64,000 bases of DNA, from positions 62,001-126,000 of the forward strand of contig NZ_FOQI01000008.1 in NCBI RefSeq assembly GCF_900113705.1, written 5' to 3'. Positions 24,201 through 32,578 of the stretch are shown one piece after another (the first letter of the stretch is position 1; each line of letters starts with the position of its first letter). The stretch is from Collimonas sp. OK307 (GTDB taxonomy: Bacteria; Pseudomonadota; Gammaproteobacteria; Burkholderiales; Burkholderiaceae_D). Below the pieces are notes generated by a model. The model ran no database searches. It saw only the letters and a program-made list of their open reading frames with translations, and was not told the origin of the DNA. The position numbers were made by a program, and so were the translations under genes.

Positions 24201-25186
24201 AGCACGCTACCGGGATTATGGAAGGGCCACTTCGCTCGACGGACCGGTGGTTCCTCGTGCCAGAAATCCAATAGCGCATTGAGAGCTTTTGCGTAGTCAA
24301 CCCGACCTTTATTCTGACCCAACTCAGCAATATTGATTGGGAAAATATTGCGCTTTTCAAGAAGGATGCGCTGCCCCTCAGAAACGTGACTTAACGTTAT
24401 AAGGTAGACAGGCGGAGCTTTATCTCCGAGATGGTCGCGTGCCCAGCCAGTCCACAACAAAAAATTTGGGTCATCGCCGGAGAATCCAATTAGGCAGAAA
24501 ACGTTCTCAAGCATTGATTGTTGAACTGTATTGACGAATGGCGCGAAATCGGTCGGGTAGCAACGATAGTCCTCTTCGGTCACAATCAACCTCGTGCCGC
24601 CCCGTAGACTCCCATGAAGTTTTACGACGCGCGGCCGGCCGTTGCGCTTCGAAAACGGAACATCGTGGGCTGCAATTACAACCTGATAGCGAGGTTTGAT
24701 GCGAGGATTGAAACGACCGCGGTCGGTATCGAGAGCGCGCTCGAGCAGTGTGTCGTAATTCGTGGTGAAGACGTCGTTCCAATATAAGGAGAGTAACTTG
24801 GTGTGTAAATCTCCCGGCATTACCACCCCAGCGTCAGGCAGTAACTCGTGCAGGCGAGTGTCCAACTGGACGCGTCCGCGGACTGCGGCATACTCCTCGG
24901 CCAAACGTAGCATCCCGCTAATCCCTCCAAGTCTTTCTTTTTCCTTCTTGCGCGCCATTGCAGTCGGGTACAGGTCTACAAGCAGCTTGTCGATAAGCTG
25001 GTCCCATACAGGGAGCCTGTGACCGCCTTGCGCATTCAGGCTGAACCCCGAACCGACCATAACCGACGCTTGCCCCTTACTTAGTGCCGCACGAATGGTG
25101 TGCAGATGAATACCATTAGGAATTCGATTGATGATGTCAGTTGTTGTTTCGGATTTCCCGGATACGTCGTCTGGTTGCTTATTCAT
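21284..25186 (-). CDS. 1300-aa SIR2-domain protein, defence-type
   Basis: The N-terminal ~270 residues form a SIR2-like NAD-consuming domain: VGSGFS (44-49), FTTNYDTLLE (140-149, with N143), KLHGS (189-193, H191) and GFSGDDPNFLLW. The remaining ~1000 residues are helical without a recognised fold and probably sense the trigger. The general layout resembles the DSR anti-phage proteins, in which SIR2 depletes NAD+ after phage recognition; this one is longer. It is the last gene of a minus-strand set with a membrane protein and a STAND nuclease; 120 bp separate it from the gene before. Whether it works alone or with them is open. Confidence 0.78.
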   Translation of the reverse strand: MNKQPDDVSGKSETTTDIINRIPNGIHLHTIRAALSKGQASVMVGSGFSLNAQGGHRLPVWDQLIDKLLVDLYPTAMARKKEKERLGGISGMLRLAEEYAAVRGRVQLDTRLHELLPDAGVVMPGDLHTKLLSLYWNDVFTTNYDTLLERALDTDRGRFNPRIKPRYQVVIAAHDVPFSKRNGRPRVVKLHGSLRGGTRLIVTEEDYRCYPTDFAPFVNTVQQSMLENVFCLIGFSGDDPNFLLWTGWARDHLGDKAPPVYLITLSHVSEGQRILLEKRNIFPINIAELGQNKGRVDYAKALNALLDFWHEEPPVRRAKWPFHNPGSVLKSYKPDVSQLTEWIRVAQRNRKEYPGWLVAPADNRIRLRNSSSHWIVWRAFKANANSMPQWLKLVFLDEITWIFDIAMMPLHPELANFIALEFADAVKIDKQSPPPLIPDSAQLLRPGDDDIRLINARLALAMLRDAREDDNNEDFVKWVSQLNEFPADRLPSDLQCALLHEQVLFRLEHRDKHSAIDLLNALEACASGADPYWRIRTGALLGEVGVVRRAYELVRSGLHAIRDAIQFEGESAYLVSREQWSERLLRVLDVAVKDDDDDRLVVPVSSVENEPTTWSTEPGLRTRIAVEEKKVSSKAQEDKVERDENALDNIEHPNFLMEAIRNELDIAESMLNAGATNIDAEILSDDKRSPNLRPEASNAAVTYIRLIERVSLPPSVGNVRFTAEEMATCYRILSLTVDPMSSMRILSRAGGGATLGSAESFELPAIAAMTSEKAREVFRHSVEVINALTNDLSWDKRAAYSLKFLLDLASRVAFRLEPSHASILCGLAIRLYALPALREDNSLHRPFELFFTRAIRLLPAEQLESLCPTLLSLSARDINFFYRRSWPDVVNMLRNMPIALQAGRQWIEVVDQVMDEVQSLSPSERSDEELSGCFKRLDWLHREGLMTVPQQHRFAKLIWQNAGPNGLPQIPNFYTGAVLTWPSLSGSAALAGTFRRWLETQKMEPIENLTDVMGELQRTLSQSREELLSDLLLTKSNNVSFDWPEHELLSAIEKLRSWWLDEGRRLTEPSRISTHEYVTPRLRLIAHVIHRVFSSTLSLKNIQAQRLDEWFEELWNCSVSLNTPLVSLLFAGLRWWPERTMDVVDLTISVIGANQSRSVSSAALNAAAFWLLEIESPTESSRRFVNYLVDSIRSGPEFQLELKLNTIAELLENGGQRHLQAHLRSLSVTLCMMIRDLQNSGESLRGGLNNYATPLLRAAIVRVLMAIGKNLKGASREPTWISAVEMARQDSLLLVRKLVS

Positions 25187-25306
25187 GTTTTTTGTTCTTT
25201 AGCATATCGGATTGCAATTAGGTCTTCGGTCTCGAACGTTTTTTCAGCGTTGTAGCTGCTCCCTGATGCCTACTACAAAGTAGGAGCCTAAGCGCAAATG
25301 CCGGGC

Positions 25307-26197
25307 TCACTTCTTCTCTACGTCTACCACGCCAAATGCACGATTAATCGTGTCTAGTGCTCGTTTTTCCATATCCGCATGCTGCTCCAAAAACTCCAAT
25401 TCATCAGCTGGCAAATGAATTTCTTTCCTGAGTGAGCTGACTAGCTTCACTATAGTTTTTTGCACGACTTGCATATCATCAAACGTTGCTCTTATATGAG
25501 CTAGGCGTTCCGAAGCAAGGGAATCAATTGTGCGCTGACGCGACTTTTTTAATGCGACTACCCAGTCGTTCGCCATCACCCAAGAATTCTGGGCGGCCTG
25601 GCGAGCACTCGAATCGGCCGCTTGCTCATTGAGTTCTGCAAGCTTAACCCTGATGCGCTGCACCTCGCCCTCTGCATGCACGAGCTGTCTGTTAATGTCC
25701 CACACAGGTTCAAATGCTAGTCTTAACGGGTAGGCCGATGCCATAGTCTTGTGATACAACTCGCCCATTTGACTTGCAAGTTCGCGGGACAAATGGGCCG
25801 CTTCCGCCTCTGCTACAAGCCACACTTTTGCATTAGCCTTCAGGAAGGATTGAAGCGCATCCGCATCACTGCTTCCGGACATGTCGAGTGGCTTTACTGG
25901 GAAACCACCAATAGCTGCCAGAACAGCATGCACTTCCTCAGCCGCTTTCGTATAGACTTCACGACGAATTGCAGCCTTGCGGTCCTCTTCCTTCTGCAGC
26001 GCGTCATGTGCACGTTGTTTCTGAGCTTCGTCTCTGTCGTAGTCGTGTTGAGCACGCAAACGCGCAAGACTGCTCTTATTTGCAGAGCGAACGCCGAAGT
26101 AGGAAATCCCGGACGCTATCACTGCACCAAGCGCCCCTGACCATATGACGACAGGGATGCTGTTGAACCAGGCAAGAAAATTGTTCCAAAAACCCAT
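25307..26197 (-). CDS. Membrane-anchored coiled-coil protein
   Basis: A 296-aa protein with one N-terminal transmembrane segment (VVIWSGALGAVIASGISYFG, residues ~16-35), a charged coiled coil (AQHDYDRDEAQKQRAHDALQ and on, ~48-80) and a helical cytoplasmic remainder including HAEGEVQRIRVKLAELNEQA. I recognise no enzyme domain. It sits between the STAND nuclease gene (45 bp upstream) and the SIR2 gene, on the same strand. Proteins of this build may anchor or transmit signals at the inner membrane; that is inference. Confidence 0.65.
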   Translation of the reverse strand: MGFWNNFLAWFNSIPVVIWSGALGAVIASGISYFGVRSANKSSLARLRAQHDYDRDEAQKQRAHDALQKEEDRKAAIRREVYTKAAEEVHAVLAAIGGFPVKPLDMSGSSDADALQSFLKANAKVWLVAEAEAAHLSRELASQMGELYHKTMASAYPLRLAFEPVWDINRQLVHAEGEVQRIRVKLAELNEQAADSSARQAAQNSWVMANDWVVALKKSRQRTIDSLASERLAHIRATFDDMQVVQKTIVKLVSSLRKEIHLPADELEFLEQHADMEKRALDTINRAFGVVDVEKK

Positions 26198-26241
26198 TTA
26201 TATCCTCGATATCTATATCGTATTCGCTGGCTCTGTCGTGC

Positions 26242-29200
26242 TTACCACCGACCAACTTGCTGGGCATCCGAGGTATTCTGTTCAGCTGCAATTTGTTCCT
26301 TCAAATAAGCTTTAAAGGAACGCACCCAATCTCGTACCGACTTCACACGACTGCCGTCAAATTCGCTCAATATCTGGGTTAATTTTTGGAAATACTGCGT
26401 GCGAGGTCCCCAGAAAACTCCAGACATAAGATTGCTATTGATTGCATGAAGAACTTGGACGTCTTGACCGAATTCTTCTATAAAGAGCCGGCCCAACTTT
26501 GTCCACGCAAGTTCTCCATCAGTCGAATCAATTAGCTTAACCATACCAGCGGCCTTCTTTGCTGATTTTTTGTTTGTGCGTAACCATTTTTCCAAAATGG
26601 ACTCATCAAGACTTGCGAGAGGAAATTTCGATTCCTCTGCATTTCCTCGCATCCCCCGACCAAGAAAATTACCGAGGTTCCAGGATGCCTTTGGGTTGTC
26701 ACCGAGCAGGGCATCGGCGAAGACCGGCCATACCGATTGAGCGTGCAATTTGAGCAATTTTTCTGCAACTTCATCTGGCAAATCGAAGGACGAGACATTT
26801 TCGGTTGCAGCGGAGACCAGCTGCCTTGCAATCGCAATTGAGAATTCACTATCATCCCTCTCCTCCAGAATCTTCAGAGCAACCTGCGCCCAGGAATGAA
26901 CATCTCGCCCACGATGAATTTTCGAAAATTTTAATCGTCCAGATAACAATAGTGTCCTCATTGCTAACCGAAGCCCAGGCCACATGACATCGGCCCGACT
27001 GAAGAAGGACATATATCCAATTTCAAGGGCGACCCAGGACGCTTCTTCGCCAATCAAACTTAATGCCAATATGAAGGTTGAGACGTCATTTGCCGGCAAA
27101 TGATTTAGGGAGCCGCCGAAAGAAAAGCGGGTTAATGACCCCGCATCAATTCGACCATCTGCAAGCAATTGAACAAGTCGCAATAAGGTCGGTAGGTCTG
27201 GATAGAGATATGCAATGATATCTATTGCGTATTCATGGAGCTCGTTATCTGAAAGTAGCCGTTCAACAACGGCATCTGACCATGGCCGGTCAATTTTGGA
27301 AATCGCATGTACAAATCCGGCCAAGACAATGAGATTTATTCTGCCTTGAGATTGGGACCTGACCAACATCAACATCAACACCAACTCGAGAAAAGCGTCG
27401 CGTTCCCGCAATCTCTCAGCCAAATACTCTCCGAACGCGTACCCTAGCCTTTGCTCGCCAAAAAAAAGTGCATTGAGATGCGGAGACCATTCGCTGAAAT
27501 TATTGGCACACAGTTGCGCCAACTCCCTTACCTTCTGATTTGCTGGTGGGAGTTCGCCACTATCAGAATTTGGCTCTGCGAGGTGCATCTCGGACCACCC
27601 AGGACGACTGACGTATAAGGACAATTGACCATCTATATCTTCAGAGTTAGGGGTGAATTCATCAACCCATGACTTGACTAAAATACGCTCAGACTCTTCC
27701 AACCTGTCGATATCAAACCGAATAGTGTCGCGAATAGCTTCGAGTCCATCCTCCCAGGGCATAGATTTCCATCGATTCGCCATTTCAATAATTTTTCCCG
27801 CAAGGTCAATCACCCCCGCTCGCACAAAACTTCGGATATGCCCGGCAAGCATTGAAAGCGCTGCGGATTTTGTGCAGCGTTCAGCTTCAACCGATGCTGC
27901 AATACTCGCTAAAACGTTACTCCAATAGCTATGCACTTCTTCAAAGGTAGAAGCCTCATAATCGTCCAATGATGGACTACTCCCTTGATGTTCGGCGCCG
28001 CCAGTGCGGCTGAAATACTCGCCACGCATAGCTGCATCAGCTGCGGATAAAGCAATGGATATCACAGCCTCGTCTTCAGATAAAAATAAGTCCGCAAGAA
28101 AATCGGCGCGTTCGTCGAGCGTCGCTTCAGTTCCAGGTAAAACTATCTGAAACGTCTGGACAAGTGTTCCCGTAGCATTATTTGCAAAACGTTCGTTTTC
28201 GGCGAGTGCCAGTCTCAGAAGAGATTGAGCTGCCGATGTGTATGCTCTCTTATGAAAAATCAATTTCGTTAGTGTCCACACCCACTCTCGACGCGCTGTG
28301 TGTTCGTTTCTTAAATTTTCCAGAGACGTCGCGCATATAACATCATGGAGACGTTCACTTGTAACTTCGGGGTTGACTTCGGCAAGTGCGCGGAAGATGC
28401 GAGCGCCCCGAGCGCTAAAGAGCACTTCCGCTTGACCAAAAGGGGCAGTAGGCTCACAAAGCTTAGCTGTCACTTCACGCGCTTCCGGCAACGTGTTGAG
28501 CATTTTCAGACGCTCACAAAGAGGGTCAACCATGGACCGAGGGATAGCCTCAAATACTTCCTTAGCGCGGTGTGGCGACACACCCTCCCACCAGGTTCTA
28601 CATAGGCTCAATGCCAGCGGGTGAGGACGAACTCGGATGAATCGTCCTGTCTTCTCGATAATGCCGCGTTTGATGAACTCGCGAACTCGTCGAGAAAATT
28701 CGTTACGGTCTATCTGGGAAATTGCTATGGCAGATTTGGCTTCATCTGTGTCGCCATCCATGTAATCTAGGCTTTCAAATAGAGAACAAGCCTCTATTGT
28801 CCTCAATGCCGGCTCATTTACCTGATTTCCCGCTCCCCATAAAAATTTGAGTAACTCATTGTCTCGAAGTAGAACGTCATCGATACCCATGCGTCGAACA
28901 AATGCGCCGCAAAGCAAATTGGCGAAAAATATGAATCCCCCTGACATATGCGCAATTACATCTGCATCTGCCTCGGACAATCCTGGCGTATGGGCCATCG
29001 CCAAAGCGGAGATTTCCTTTTCCGGTAGCGGACTCATCAGAAATAATGGCACATTCCTTAGGTTTTCCGATGGATTGGAATAAATCGTCATCAAGCTAAA
29101 TTTAGAATTAGCAGTAAGAACCTCGGCTTGGAGCGTTAGGTGCACATCAGGTAGACAATTATCAACAATAAGAACTCCTCGCCTCCCTTGACGTATCCAT

Positions 29201-30042
29201 TCAAACACATGTTTTGTTAGTTCTGTTTTTTCAAATTCCGCATCGTAATAGACGATATGTGGTGCGAGCCCCGGACCTCCTCCCGTTGGCCCGAGAGATT
29301 CCAGGGCAAGTCGTGTTTTACCCAATCCTGGGAGGCCATTAAGTCTAATTGCCTGCCTCGGCTGAGACATTGTCTTGCGAATGGCAAGGATGTCCGCGTT
29401 AGTTGAGGTTGATGAGTGGAATGCCCAATCGTCCGGCATAACCTCTAACCATTCGGTATATGTCTTCAGGCCAGGAACCGTTGCTCTCCCAGTTACTGCT
29501 TGCACGTACACAATCGCTGGAAGGTAATCATTGGTCCATCTTGCAATATCTTCTGCGCTCCAAACCAGCAATTTTGCACTTGCGGACTTCGGGGTTCCCA
29601 GTTCCTTGAGTTTCGTACGCATAGCAGTTATACGGTCCGTCTTTTGCTTTCCATTGGCGGTGCCGGTGGTAAATAGAATATACGTATCCCCATTGCGCAG
29701 CGCTTCAGCAACGAGGGCTTTCAATGCCTGCGGCTCTCCTTTTTTTGGGGCTGCCACAAGTTCGCTCGCGCATTTCGCCGGCCCCATATTTTCGGCCTTG
29801 CACTGAAAAACAACCCTGTTTGATGGGAGAAATTTAGTTTTCGCCGGTTTTGTGTCCCATCGAATTGATGCGTCTATGCCACCGTCACCGGTCTTAATAT
29901 TCAGACCAACTTCAATTGTGTTGATAGCGATTGCGTGAGCTTCTGCCTCAAGAATGAGGAGTCGATTGAGTAGGCTGGTGAGTTGTTGGTCAGTTAATTG
30001 ACCAATTTGGCGCGAATCAACTTCAAAGATGCGGTCTGTCAT
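26242..30042 (-). CDS. STAND NTPase with N-terminal nuclease domain (Avs-like)
   Basis: A 1266-aa protein in three parts. Residues ~1-190 look like a restriction-endonuclease fold: TGDGGIDASIRWD (D57) and RVVFQCKAEN (Q80, K82), as in Mrr-type nucleases. Residues ~230-480 hold a STAND/NACHT-type ATPase: GLPGLGKTRLA (236-246, Walker A) and RGVLIVDNC (Walker B), with a winged-helix-like part (FSRRVREFIKRGIIEKTGRF). The last ~750 residues are alpha-helical repeats suited to ligand sensing. This nuclease-STAND-repeat order is that of Avs-type phage sensors, which cut DNA after binding phage proteins. It is the first gene of the minus-strand three-gene set. Confidence 0.78.
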   Translation of the reverse strand: MTDRIFEVDSRQIGQLTDQQLTSLLNRLLILEAEAHAIAINTIEVGLNIKTGDGGIDASIRWDTKPAKTKFLPSNRVVFQCKAENMGPAKCASELVAAPKKGEPQALKALVAEALRNGDTYILFTTGTANGKQKTDRITAMRTKLKELGTPKSASAKLLVWSAEDIARWTNDYLPAIVYVQAVTGRATVPGLKTYTEWLEVMPDDWAFHSSTSTNADILAIRKTMSQPRQAIRLNGLPGLGKTRLALESLGPTGGGPGLAPHIVYYDAEFEKTELTKHVFEWIRQGRRGVLIVDNCLPDVHLTLQAEVLTANSKFSLMTIYSNPSENLRNVPLFLMSPLPEKEISALAMAHTPGLSEADADVIAHMSGGFIFFANLLCGAFVRRMGIDDVLLRDNELLKFLWGAGNQVNEPALRTIEACSLFESLDYMDGDTDEAKSAIAISQIDRNEFSRRVREFIKRGIIEKTGRFIRVRPHPLALSLCRTWWEGVSPHRAKEVFEAIPRSMVDPLCERLKMLNTLPEAREVTAKLCEPTAPFGQAEVLFSARGARIFRALAEVNPEVTSERLHDVICATSLENLRNEHTARREWVWTLTKLIFHKRAYTSAAQSLLRLALAENERFANNATGTLVQTFQIVLPGTEATLDERADFLADLFLSEDEAVISIALSAADAAMRGEYFSRTGGAEHQGSSPSLDDYEASTFEEVHSYWSNVLASIAASVEAERCTKSAALSMLAGHIRSFVRAGVIDLAGKIIEMANRWKSMPWEDGLEAIRDTIRFDIDRLEESERILVKSWVDEFTPNSEDIDGQLSLYVSRPGWSEMHLAEPNSDSGELPPANQKVRELAQLCANNFSEWSPHLNALFFGEQRLGYAFGEYLAERLRERDAFLELVLMLMLVRSQSQGRINLIVLAGFVHAISKIDRPWSDAVVERLLSDNELHEYAIDIIAYLYPDLPTLLRLVQLLADGRIDAGSLTRFSFGGSLNHLPANDVSTFILALSLIGEEASWVALEIGYMSFFSRADVMWPGLRLAMRTLLLSGRLKFSKIHRGRDVHSWAQVALKILEERDDSEFSIAIARQLVSAATENVSSFDLPDEVAEKLLKLHAQSVWPVFADALLGDNPKASWNLGNFLGRGMRGNAEESKFPLASLDESILEKWLRTNKKSAKKAAGMVKLIDSTDGELAWTKLGRLFIEEFGQDVQVLHAINSNLMSGVFWGPRTQYFQKLTQILSEFDGSRVKSVRDWVRSFKAYLKEQIAAEQNTSDAQQVGRW

Positions 30043-30435
30043 TTTAGGCTTTGGATTTTTTTAGAAGCTCAAATGTCTTTAAATGGAAGCGGAGCAATTG
30101 AGACATTAATTTCATTTATTGGTATTAGAAACCAGGGACGCAGGACTCGGGGCAGCCCCCTACTTCTTGGAGGAGAAGCTTGCTTGGAGTTCACTTTGCG
30201 GGAATTGAAGTGCAGGTTTCACCGCCAATAATGCCCTTCGCTTATTCAAATTCACTGAATCCGTGAATACATTGCTAGACAATATCACAAGTTTCTAAGC
30301 AGCATCACCAATTGTAAAAATGTAAATTCGCCCTTGATGCGAAGTGTGTGTGTTAATTGACGAAAACGCTGAATGAACGGGAATGGGAATGTCTCTGATG
30401 TCCTCGCGAGATGACCCGGCTTGGCGGTCAGTAAG
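30043..30435. other. Intergenic region, promoter of the STAND gene
   Basis: No gene supported. It lies upstream of the STAND gene and downstream of the PD-(D/E)XK gene, both minus strand. I see no clear promoter hexamers or terminator hairpin. Confidence 0.4.
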
Positions 30436-30930
30436 CTACCGTCGGTTACTCTGGGGCGATTTTTTGAGCGGAATATTGGTAATAGTTGAGACCTTCTTGC
30501 GCCAAGCATCTGGCGACATTTTGTACGGGGCTAGAAGCTCGCAAAGTTTTTTACTTGGTGCAGACGTGGAGTACGCTCCCTTTGCCCACGATGCTGTCTC
30601 GGTCCATCCCATGGCCTTGGCAATGTCAACCGCCTCCGAATATGTAAGAGCAAAGCTCTGAGCATGCTCTGGCGCACGAAGGCCCCAGACATATGCGATG
30701 ACGAGATTTGAAATTTTGGCATACTTGGTATCAATGGAGAACGCACGAGTCGATGCTACCTTCATTTGAATAGGGACCGCCGCGAACCTCGATACTACAG
30801 CAGCCAAGTCAACATATGCGACCAAATCAATACCTCTATCTCGCAGCGGAAGCGCAACTTCCAACCCTGCAACCAGTAACTCATCAATTAGTCGGTTGCG
30901 ACCCAAGATTTCGATGGTTTGTGTATCCAT
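30436..30930 (-). CDS. Small PD-(D/E)XK nuclease-like protein (PF11645-like)
   Basis: About 164 aa from MDTQTIEILGRN; the frame opens six codons earlier. The core LPLRDRGIDLVAYVDL followed by AVPIQMKVAS has the D-x(n)-Q-x-K form of PD-(D/E)XK nucleases, in the arrangement known from group I intron-associated endonucleases (PF11645), which also occur as stand-alone genes in genomic islands. The C-terminal third (SSKKLCELL-like helices, then KKVSTITNIPLKKSPQSNRR) is basic. A second nuclease-like gene follows upstream at 31005. Function in the cargo is unknown; defence or regulation are possible. Confidence 0.6.
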   Translation of the reverse strand: MDTQTIEILGRNRLIDELLVAGLEVALPLRDRGIDLVAYVDLAAVVSRFAAVPIQMKVASTRAFSIDTKYAKISNLVIAYVWGLRAPEHAQSFALTYSEAVDIAKAMGWTETASWAKGAYSTSAPSKKLCELLAPYKMSPDAWRKKVSTITNIPLKKSPQSNRR

Positions 30931-31004
30931 GTTTTGTGTTCTAAACATTCGTGAATATCAGCCTACGAACCAATGCAGGCTGGCGCAACCTAAAGCTTAG
31001 CCAG

Positions 31005-31688
31005 TTAAATAGTCGCCTCGTCAAAATTAAACGATACCCGGTATGTAACCAACTTCAGACCTGGAATCGCCATAGCGGAGTAGCGTACGGGGTCTGAAAA
31101 CGCTCCTGCCACCAATATCGCACGTGGTGGCTTTTTGTCGCGACGTGCGAACCAGCCGATGTACCGCGCTATCTGTCCGATTGCGGCGTCTTTTGCTTCG
31201 CCGGCCTTTAATTCAATAATTACAGTTCGGCCCTCGCAGTCCATAGCCAACAGGTCTAGGCGACCAACCTCGATGGTCTCCTGCCTGGATACCAGCTTTA
31301 GTCCTGGCTCCAACGTTTCCAAGTGGCTGACGATGTGGTCCTCAAGGTCCCGCTCGAGACTAAGGCTGCTCTCAACATACTCGGTCAAAACCTCCGACGT
31401 TGACTCGCCAACTACAGCTGCCGCCAACTCTCCGGTTTCAATGGAGTCATCCTGCGTAAATACGGCCAACTTCATCCTGAAATCCGGCGACGCACGCCTG
31501 CCGGCATCAAGCCAGAATTTGGAATGTGGCTGACTGCTAGCCTTATTGGCCCACCATGCACCATACTTCTTTGCCGAGTCCGGAAGCCCCCCGACAATTG
31601 CGTCCAGCTCATCAAACGTCAGGACAATTCTCTGCTCGCCACTCTCAAGCAATTTTCCGGTTAGTGCGGCATATCGGGACATTTTCAT
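31005..31688 (-). CDS. NucS-like nuclease with DUF7662-like N-terminal domain
   Basis: A 227-aa protein. The N-terminal part (LTFDELDAIVGGLPDSAKKY, then GAWWAN) is a small domain often seen in restriction- or island-associated proteins. The C-terminal part, IEVGRLDLLAMDCEGRTVII then ELKAGEAKDAAIGQIARYIGW, is the NucS/RecB-type nuclease core with D, ELK and Q-x-x-RY motifs. NucS enzymes cut mismatched or branched DNA; in islands such proteins may serve DNA defence. It precedes the PD-(D/E)XK gene on the minus strand (74-bp gap) and diverges from the QueC-like operon. Confidence 0.65.
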   Translation of the reverse strand: MKMSRYAALTGKLLESGEQRIVLTFDELDAIVGGLPDSAKKYGAWWANKASSQPHSKFWLDAGRRASPDFRMKLAVFTQDDSIETGELAAAVVGESTSEVLTEYVESSLSLERDLEDHIVSHLETLEPGLKLVSRQETIEVGRLDLLAMDCEGRTVIIELKAGEAKDAAIGQIARYIGWFARRDKKPPRAILVAGAFSDPVRYSAMAIPGLKLVTYRVSFNFDEATI

Positions 31689-32188
31689 CCTTCTCAGCGT
31701 TTACATGAAAAACAATGCAGCCAGCATACCGCCGATTGCTGAACTGTTCCAAGGCCAATCTAAATGCCTGAAACGCGTCAATCATCGTCCGTTAACTCCA
31801 CGGACTATACGTCGCATACAAACTCGTGCATGCATGGACGTATTGGAAATCAGCTGCGTTCGACGCATTCGCTAATTCTAGTTTTGATTACAGCGATTTC
31901 TTATTGTCTCTGAATTGGTTCGAAGTTTGTGAGCACCTCCCAGCTTCGGATTGCTCGAACAAGGCAGGAATATGCAGCCTTTGTTCACTAATCCGAATTA
32001 GTCCCTGCGGCTCCAAGTTGCGTCTTCATCTTTCTCAACCCGAAGTTGGAATTTAAGGGTCATGGACGCAATGCTAAGTCTTTTTGGCAACAAAAATTGA
32101 ATTGATGGCGATATGTCCTTGGACTTTGATGTATGCTAATTATTAAACTTGCCAATATAAAAAAACCAAGTATATCTAGGGGGGTCCA
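31689..32188. other. Divergent spacer upstream of the QueC-like operon
   Basis: About 500 bp without a supported gene between the NucS-like gene and the four-gene operon. The last ~100 bp are A/T rich and end in a strong Shine-Dalgarno sequence (AGGGGGG, just before the ATG at 32189). I cannot assign a promoter with confidence; the length leaves room for an RNA or operators. Confidence 0.4.
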
Positions 32189-32578
32189 ATGGGAAGCACA
32201 GGGTCTGGCCGTTTTTCCGACTATTCTGGTGTCAAAAATACAAATACAGCAGGTGAAGGAGGTGGGGGCGGAGGTGGGGCGAGTGGTGTCGATAAATGTC
32301 TGCAGGCGTTCTCATGCGTTCTGGAAGAAGTGGCTCAGTGTGACTACTACGGTCAAACGATGGCAGTTCCTGCGCAAGGCTCAGAACTAAGCATTTCCCT
32401 CGCCGGACGGTTATTCGCCGTCGATTCTAACGGTACTAAGGTCGGTGCACTTCCCACGTCGCTCAATTATCTCGCTGCATGTTTGGCAAGTGGTGTTAGT
32501 TATGTGGGAGTCGTCAAATTCTCGGCGTCCACACCTGTGCCCACCGTTGAGGCAGATTTCGTCCCGCAAGAATCATGA
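32189..32578 (+). CDS. MGSTGSGR-starting Gly-rich small protein, first gene of the QueC-like operon
   Basis: A 129-aa protein. It begins MGSTGSGRFSDYSG, continues through a run of seven glycines (EGGGGGGGASG), then has a compact domain of ~90 residues (CLQAFSCVLEEVAQCDYYG, LFAVDSNGTKVGALPTSLNYL). The start has a strong ribosome-binding site, so the Gly at position 2 would be exposed after methionine removal. I recall that QueC-like enzymes of Qat and type IV CBASS modify the N-terminal glycine of partner proteins; this MGxxx-start followed by a flexible linker would suit such a substrate. Its stop overlaps the next start (ATGA). Confidence 0.65.
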   Translation: MGSTGSGRFSDYSGVKNTNTAGEGGGGGGGASGVDKCLQAFSCVLEEVAQCDYYGQTMAVPAQGSELSISLAGRLFAVDSNGTKVGALPTSLNYLAACLASGVSYVGVVKFSASTPVPTVEADFVPQES

